Shown: positions 6,515-9,833 of the stretch, in pieces | How the letters are laid out: each line of letters begins with the position of its first letter | How positions within the stretch are numbered: the stretch's first letter is position 1 | From: SAR202 cluster bacterium | GTDB taxonomy: Bacteria; Chloroflexota; Dehalococcoidia; Lucifugimonadales; UBA1123 | DNA: 9,833 nucleotides | Reading direction: 5' to 3' | NCBI GenBank assembly: GCA_030743915.1 | Contig: JASLRP010000555.1 | Span: forward strand, 1 to 9,833 | Notes under the pieces: generated by a model | What the model was told of the DNA's origin: nothing | The model's input: only the letters and a program-made list of their open reading frames with translations | The model's database searches: none | Made by a program: the position numbers and the translations under genes

Positions 6515-6542
6515 TTTGAGCCGCGTCGTGACGGTTCTCAAA
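6515..6542 (+). terminator. Weak stem-loop after the 93-residue gene
   Basis: TTTGAGCCG (6515-6523) pairs with CGG-TT-CTCAAA (6532-6542) if a two-base bulge is allowed. It lies 14 bases after the stop codon. The downstream sequence is not U-rich, so termination is uncertain. A further small hairpin CCACGC/GCGTGG lies at 6613-6627. Confidence 0.25.
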
Positions 6543-6675
6543 CTGTGTTGGGATCGGGGTGTCATCGACCAGACCGACCCATGTAGGCATCGAAATAAAA
6601 TTAGCAGTTGAGCCACGCATGGCGTGGGCGGCATTACATCTGGACGGCAACGCTCAGCTATGCCGAAAGAAAATG

Positions 6676-6704
6676 AAGAGGCGGCAATTCTCATGCCGCC
6701 TCTT
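6676..6704 (-). terminator. Terminator hairpin for the UGSC selenoprotein operon (possibly bidirectional)
   Basis: AAGAGGCGGCA (6676-6686) and TGCCGCCTCTT (6694-6704) form a perfect 11-bp stem with a 7-nt loop. Read on the minus strand it follows the selenoprotein stop by about 28 bases and is succeeded by CATTTTCTTTC, a fair U-rich tail. On the plus strand the tail is CTCATTTG, so it may also end transcription from the convergent 93-residue gene. Confidence 0.8.
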
Positions 6705-6732
6705 CTCATTTGCCAATCCGGCGTTTTAGAAG

Positions 6733-7275
6733 CTAGCTTTTCGCCAGCAAAATTCTGAGCACGTCAGGGAGCGCCTGTGCGGCCTTGTCGCGGATTCCGG
6801 CTTCGTCCAGGCTCCCTAATGGGTGAGGAAGCACGACATACGGGTAGTCGGGGATTCCGCCTAGCTTCGCCATAGCGTCCGCGCTGGTGACGAAAGGCTC
6901 TGTGCAGATCACTGCGGTGGGAACGTCGCTGCGCTCGAAGGTGATTCCGTCGTGCACACTGCACGACGAGCAGGACCCTCAATCACCTGAGGCGGTGATG
7001 ATGATGTCGCACTCCTCGGCCATCTCCTGAGCCAGGGGAGCGGGACACGGCCTAGAGGCGTTGCCTTTGTTTCGCGCCACCACTGCCTTGAATTCGTATC
7101 GGTCTGCCATCGCTTCTTTGATGGCTTCGAGCAACTCCACCGAGTTGCGCTTGCCGTTGGCCAGCAGGCCAATTACCTTGCCATCCAGCGTGTCGGGCCT
7201 TTGGGCCACGACAGCGTGCGCTGGAATTGGCTCTACGGTTGGGTCCAGCACGGCCAACCTGGTTGCGGTCGTCAT
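6733..7275 (-). CDS. UGSC-family selenoprotein (in-frame TGA decoded as selenocysteine)
   Basis: The frame runs 98 sense codons from ATG 7275, meets TGA at 6981-6979, then continues 81 codons to TAG, giving a 180-residue protein with Sec99. The TGA falls in Gly-Asp-Sec-Gly-Ser-Cys-Ser-Ser-Cys (97-105), the signature of the UGSC (seleno)protein family, where Sec99, C102 and C105 form a UxxCxxC redox centre. Sequence on both sides fits the family as I know it: LDPT (10-13), DGKVIGLLANGK, RPCPAP before the motif; SVHDG (106-110), VPTAVICTEPF (118-128) and LPHPL after it. The ribosome binding site GGGAGG lies 8 bases before the ATG. A hairpin fitting a bacterial SECIS follows the TGA, and selC lies about 0.9 kb away. 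It is second in a two-gene unit, 41 bases after its partner. The fold suggests a soluble redox enzyme; the reaction is unknown to me. A premature stop or pseudogene reading is unlikely given the conserved C-terminal half. Confidence 0.93.
6947..6969 (-). promoter_or_regulatory. Bacterial SECIS element of the UGSC selenoprotein mRNA
   Basis: On the mRNA, CGUCGUGCA (6968-6960) pairs perfectly with UGCACGACG (6956-6948) around a GUG loop (6959-6957). A U·G pair at 6969/6947 extends the stem to 10 bp. The loop starts 19 nt after the UGA, inside the 16-37 nt window described for bacterial SECIS elements, and its first base is the expected apical G. It would bind SelB carrying Sec-tRNA. It lies wholly within the coding region, as usual in bacteria. 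Confidence 0.85.
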
Positions 7276-7316
7276 ATTCGAACCTCCCTGGATTGATTCA
7301 CAAGTCTTCGGGTTCG

Positions 7317-8339
7317 CTAAAACTGAATCCGTTTTGTGACCGAACGAGTCCCGTTACCCGCGGTCCACAGCGGTATTATACTAGAAAACGCTCCGGCTGC
7401 ACCGCCGGCCACCAGCACGTTGATATTTTCCGGCTTGGATGCCGTAGGGACCATTCGGTCACTGTCATCGCTCTCCGGCAGAACCTCGCCAGCCGCCCTC
7501 CATTCAGCGTCAGTGCGCTGGGCGATCTCAAACAACGCCTGTTTCACCTGATCTTTTGACCACCCGGCGGCCCTGAAGTGGCCGACATGCTCCGGGCACA
7601 GCACGATGTTCAACTCTCCGTGCCTCGCGCCGATGGCGAACATCCCGTCCTGGAAGCTGTTCAGTATCTCACGAGGAGACCGGCTCTCGTGATTTGCGAC
7701 CTGAATTCCTGACAGCGCCGCAAAGATGGTCACGGCGCTCTCGTTGGCGGACAGGCCGCGCTCAACATGCAGTGGCTCCCAGGGGCTGACATTCATGTCC
7801 TCAGCCATGCACCAGGTGTACTTGCCAGGATGGCCCAGCGTCGCTTTATCTATCTCGCCGGATGATGAACCGGTGGCATTGATTATCACCAGCGTGATAG
7901 CCCTGCCGATGGTCGCGTTAGCCCGATGGCCTGGACCGAAGACGCTGACGCCGGAATTGACGCCGATCTCATCCACCACAGGCCCTCCGACTACCGTCAG
8001 CACCGCCGCGCCCATCGTGGAGGCCGTGATCGCATGGAGGTTGAATTCTGGTTCGCACATCGCTTCGATTGCTGTGACGACGACAGGGAAGTACTCCGGA
8101 CGGCACCCTGCCATCACGGCGTTCACAGCGACTTTTTCGGCGGTTATCACGCGCCCTTTGGTGGGTTCTGTGCCGATCACATCTGAGGGCGAGCGGTTGG
8201 CCACATCGAGGAACTCGCGCACCCTGTCCTGAGTAGGCGGGACGATGGGAAGACCGTCGGTCCAACCTCTCTCAAAATAGTCCTCAATGACTTGCGAGGA
8301 ATCGTCGAATTCCAATAGCCGAGATGTCAGATTGGTCAT
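7317..8339 (-). CDS. UGSC selenoprotein partner, function unknown
   Basis: This 340-residue protein is the first gene of the unit with the selenoprotein. The start at 8339 is chosen because GGAGGG (8356-8351) lies 11 bases upstream and a promoter is placed correctly; an upstream in-frame ATG at 8531 would add 64 basic residues overlapping that promoter and the divergent one. The motif ERGWTDGLPIVPPT (23-36), AGCRPEYFPVV (77-87, C79), FGPGHRANATIGRA (134-147), GKYTWC (C177) and SPWEPLHVERG (185-195) are blocks I associate with proteins that accompany, or are fused to, UGSC domains. The C-terminal part has a glycine-rich AGGAAGAFSS stretch. No signal peptide or membrane segment is evident, so it is probably cytoplasmic. 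Conserved Gly/His/Cys blocks suggest an enzyme subunit that binds a substrate or cofactor, with the selenoprotein as its redox partner. This is inference; I know of no established reaction. Confidence 0.85.
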   Translation of the reverse strand: MTNLTSRLLEFDDSSQVIEDYFERGWTDGLPIVPPTQDRVREFLDVANRSPSDVIGTEPTKGRVITAEKVAVNAVMAGCRPEYFPVVVTAIEAMCEPEFNLHAITASTMGAAVLTVVGGPVVDEIGVNSGVSVFGPGHRANATIGRAITLVIINATGSSSGEIDKATLGHPGKYTWCMAEDMNVSPWEPLHVERGLSANESAVTIFAALSGIQVANHESRSPREILNSFQDGMFAIGARHGELNIVLCPEHVGHFRAAGWSKDQVKQALFEIAQRTDAEWRAAGEVLPESDDSDRMVPTASKPENINVLVAGGAAGAFSSIIPLWTAGNGTRSVTKRIQF

Positions 8340-8397
8340 GGCTAGTCGTTCCCTCCGATGTTTGTGGCTTCGTCTCGCGCCGACAAGAGTGGCACGT

Positions 8398-8426
8398 AAT
8401 CTAATAGAACCGCCCTGAATTTGCAA
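8398..8426 (-). promoter_or_regulatory. Promoter for the UGSC operon
   Basis: On the minus strand, TTGCAA (8426-8421) and TAGATT (8403-8398) are separated by exactly 17 bases, each matching four of six consensus bases. The transcript would start near 8391, leaving a leader of about 50 bases to the start at 8339. This placement rules against the longer start at 8531. Confidence 0.5.
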
Positions 8427-8507
8427 CCGAATGTCGGGCTGAAATGCTCGCGATGAAACCGGAATGCGATCGGCCGCCCGTCCATTGCGAGGTTCAGACC
8501 TTTGCTG

Positions 8508-8516
8508 TGCTAAAAT
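8508..8516 (+). promoter_or_regulatory. Probable extended -10 promoter for hpt
   Basis: TGCTAAAAT (TGn plus TAAAAT) is an extended -10 located 49 bases before the hpt start. TTGCGA at 8485-8490 is a partial -35, but the spacing of 20 is long. It is divergent to the UGSC operon promoter. Confidence 0.4.
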
Positions 8517-8564
8517 TGCGACCAGAGTCACGGAAGTCCAACTTTACGACCGGATGCTATTTGC

Positions 8565-9473
8565 ATGACCGAAAAACTGTCGAGAGCTCAGCCCGTAGAA
8601 GTTTCAAAGAACGACGGCGAACCCAGATTCGCCCACCCAAGCGAGAAAGAGTTCGCTCAAATACTCGATTTCTACGGCCTCCGGTGGGATTACGAACCTC
8701 GGTCTTTCCCCCTCCGCTGGGACGACGACGACAAAGTTCTTGAGATGTTGACACCAGATTTCTATCTTCCTGATCTTGAGCTCTACCTGGAACTTACGAC
8801 CATGAAGCAAAGCCTGGTCACTCACAAAAACCGCAAAATCAGGCTGATGCACGAGCTGTATCCTGAGATTTCGGTCAGGCTGTTGTACCGAAAGGATTTC
8901 CATAGGTTGCTGGCGAAGTTCGGGTTCGGGCCGCTAATTGAATCGGGCGTGGAGGGCATTGATCGGGTGCTTTTGACCGAACGGCAGATCAATCAGAAGG
9001 TCGAGGAGCTTGGCAAACGCATCTCTCGGGATTACGCTGGGAAACAGCCTGTGTTGGTAGGAGTCCAGCGAGGGATGGTTTGCTTTATGGCAGACCTCAT
9101 GCGCAAATTGCCGCTGCCATTGATGATGGATTTCATGTCGATATCAGACTATGGCGGAGACGAACACACCGGCGTTCGGATCACCAAAGACCTGGATATC
9201 GACCTGACAGGCCAAGATGTTCTGTTGATCGAAGACATAGTTGACACCGGGATGACGCTCAACTACCTGCTGGGGCACCTGAGGGCAAAAGGGGCGGCGT
9301 CCGTGGAAGTCTGCGCGTTGTTGGACAAGCGGGCCAGAAGGATAGTGGACGTGCCCATCAAATACGTGGGTTTCGAGGTGCCAGACGAATTCCTGGTTGG
9401 CTACGGCTTGGACCACATGGAGAAATACAGGAATCTGCCTTTCGTGGCCGTTCTCAGAGCCGAGGGCGGCTGA
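8565..9473 (+). CDS. hpt: Hypoxanthine phosphoribosyltransferase with N-terminal nuclease-like domain
   Basis: This 302-residue protein salvages purines, making IMP or GMP from hypoxanthine or guanine and PRPP. The catalytic domain (about 130-302) has LVGVQRGMVCFMADL (164-178), DFMSISDYGG (189-198), the PRPP loop VLLIEDIVDTGMT (219-231, E223, D224, general-base D227), LLDKRARR with the base-contacting Lys, and the C-terminal VPDEFLVGYGLDH. Usual bacterial enzymes are about 180 residues. Here about 120 extra N-terminal residues resemble a PD-(D/E)XK fold: E29 in the first helix, TPDFYLPDLELYLELTT with D65 and E76, then TMKQSLVTHKNRK. The expected lysine after E76-L is Thr78, so nuclease activity is doubtful. 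As I recall, similar long forms occur in Chloroflexota and relatives. The ribosome binding site is weak (only GGA about 10 bases before ATG). An extended -10 lies 49 bases upstream. Confidence 0.93.
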   Translation: MTEKLSRAQPVEVSKNDGEPRFAHPSEKEFAQILDFYGLRWDYEPRSFPLRWDDDDKVLEMLTPDFYLPDLELYLELTTMKQSLVTHKNRKIRLMHELYPEISVRLLYRKDFHRLLAKFGFGPLIESGVEGIDRVLLTERQINQKVEELGKRISRDYAGKQPVLVGVQRGMVCFMADLMRKLPLPLMMDFMSISDYGGDEHTGVRITKDLDIDLTGQDVLLIEDIVDTGMTLNYLLGHLRAKGAASVEVCALLDKRARRIVDVPIKYVGFEVPDEFLVGYGLDHMEKYRNLPFVAVLRAEGG

Positions 9474-9638
9474 AGCAATTCCTTAAAATTAAGATGCCCC
9501 AAGGGACTTCGCTTATCTACCGTCGGTCTTCGCGTCTCGGTGGGTGGGCCACCTCAACTCTTCAGACTTCAAGAATTCGGCTAGGTTCCTTGGGACAACG
9601 TAAGATTATCATCGCCGCTAAATCTCGGTCAACGGGTT

Positions 9639-9667
9639 TTGACCCCGTGTTTAGACAAATTTAAGAC
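9639..9667 (+). promoter_or_regulatory. Possible promoter for the S9 peptidase gene
   Basis: TTGACC (9639-9644) is a five-of-six -35 match; 17 bases on is TAAGAC (9662-9667), a weak -10. The -35 also forms half of a perfect inverted repeat GGTCAA/TTGACC (9627-9644, 6-nt loop), which could be an operator overlapping the -35. The rest of the 235-base gap (9474-9708) shows no gene and no strong terminator for hpt. Confidence 0.3.
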
Positions 9668-9708
9668 ATTGCCCAGCACCGTATGCGAACATTATTTTGG
9701 AGGGCGAG

Positions 9709-9833
9709 ATGGCACAAGAAAAAGCCCAACTCATTCCACGCAAGACGTTCTTCGCGAACCCTGACAAAGCAAGCCCGTCTCTAAGCAGGGACGGCCAAAG
9801 GCTCGGTTACGTGGCGCCAGTCGATGGCGTCAT
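9709..9833 (+). CDS. S9-family peptidase (prolyl oligopeptidase-like), N-terminus only
   Basis: Only the first 41 residues are in the window; the frame is open to the edge. A strong ribosome binding site, GGAGGGCGAG, directly precedes the ATG at 9709. The sequence IPRKTFFANPDKASPSLSRD, then GQRLGYVAPVDGV, matches the usual start of bacterial S9 peptidases annotated as acylaminoacyl peptidase or prolyl oligopeptidase: the IPR..FF.NP block followed by the first beta-propeller blade with SLSRDGQRLGY. The catalytic alpha/beta-hydrolase domain lies beyond the window. No signal peptide is evident, so it is probably cytoplasmic. The assignment depends on a short stretch and is therefore moderate. 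Confidence 0.75.
   Translation, partial: MAQEKAQLIPRKTFFANPDKASPSLSRDGQRLGYVAPVDGV

Noticed and set aside
6733..6957. Reading the downstream half of the UGSC gene as a separate small gene starting at 6957
   Set aside because: It has no ribosome binding site, is in the same frame as the upstream half, and would begin after the catalytic UGSC motif. One read-through protein explains both halves.
6979..7275. UGSC gene as a pseudogene with a premature stop
   Set aside because: The stop is TGA at the exact family Sec position, a SECIS-like hairpin follows, selC is present nearby, and the rest of the frame is intact.
7726..8232. Plus-strand 168-codon frame opposite the UGSC partner
   Set aside because: It is antisense to conserved blocks of the partner protein; composition is low-complexity Ala/Thr/Ser/Pro, as expected of a shadow frame.
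8340..8531. N-terminal extension of the UGSC partner to ATG 8531
   Set aside because: The extra 64 residues are Arg-rich and unlike the family, overlap the operon promoter, and a better start with GGAGGG exists at 8339.
9482..9600. Possible structured RNA or terminator after hpt (CTTAAAATTAAG; distant CCCAAGG/CCTTGGG pairing)
   Set aside because: The local palindrome is A+T-rich and short, and the distant arms are about 90 bases apart; neither supports a specific call.

Overview
The window reads as chromosomal DNA of a free-living bacterium of moderate G+C content. It is densely coded, with short operons on both strands and no insertion sequence, phage or CRISPR signal. Gene content points to the Chloroflexota, probably a Dehalococcoidia or marine SAR202-like lineage. 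The hints are a long hypoxanthine phosphoribosyltransferase with an extra N-terminal domain, a UGSC-motif selenoprotein with its companion gene, and a short SpeD. This placement is inferred from remembered family distributions, not from a search.

Layout, left to right. Positions 1-1623 (minus strand) hold an ABC-2 export cassette: an ATPase and a permease joined by an ATGA overlap, with the permease cut by the window edge. After a 307-base divergent intergenic region, 1931-5168 (plus strand) carries speD (S-adenosylmethionine decarboxylase family) overlapping a speB-like ureohydrolase, then a cysteine desulfurase and a small lipoprotein. Thioredoxin follows at 5252-5581 with its own TATAAT box and a strong terminator-like hairpin.

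The centre of interest is selenium. A complete selenocysteine tRNA (selC, anticodon TCA, 8-bp acceptor, 6-bp D stem, long variable arm) lies at 5749-5846. About 900 bases further on, on the minus strand, is a two-gene unit (7317-8339 then 6733-7275). Its second gene has an in-frame TGA at 6979-6981 within Gly-Asp-Sec-Gly-Ser-Cys, followed 19 nt later by the loop of a 9-bp perfect hairpin that fits a bacterial SECIS element. Read through, it gives a 180-residue UGSC-family selenoprotein. Conventional gene calling would split or truncate it. The first gene encodes a 340-residue partner of unknown function. A 93-residue unknown protein (6220-6501) lies between the tRNA and this unit.

The right end (8565-9473) has a hypoxanthine phosphoribosyltransferase whose first ~120 residues look like a decayed PD-(D/E)XK nuclease-type fold. 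The first 41 residues of an S9-family peptidase (9709-9833) run off the edge.

Functional threads: polyamine synthesis (speD-speB), sulfur and possibly selenium mobilisation (cysteine desulfurase), thiol reduction (thioredoxin), and Sec decoding plus one Sec-containing product (selC and the UGSC gene). The selenophosphate and Sec-tRNA machinery (selA, selB, selD) is not in the window.
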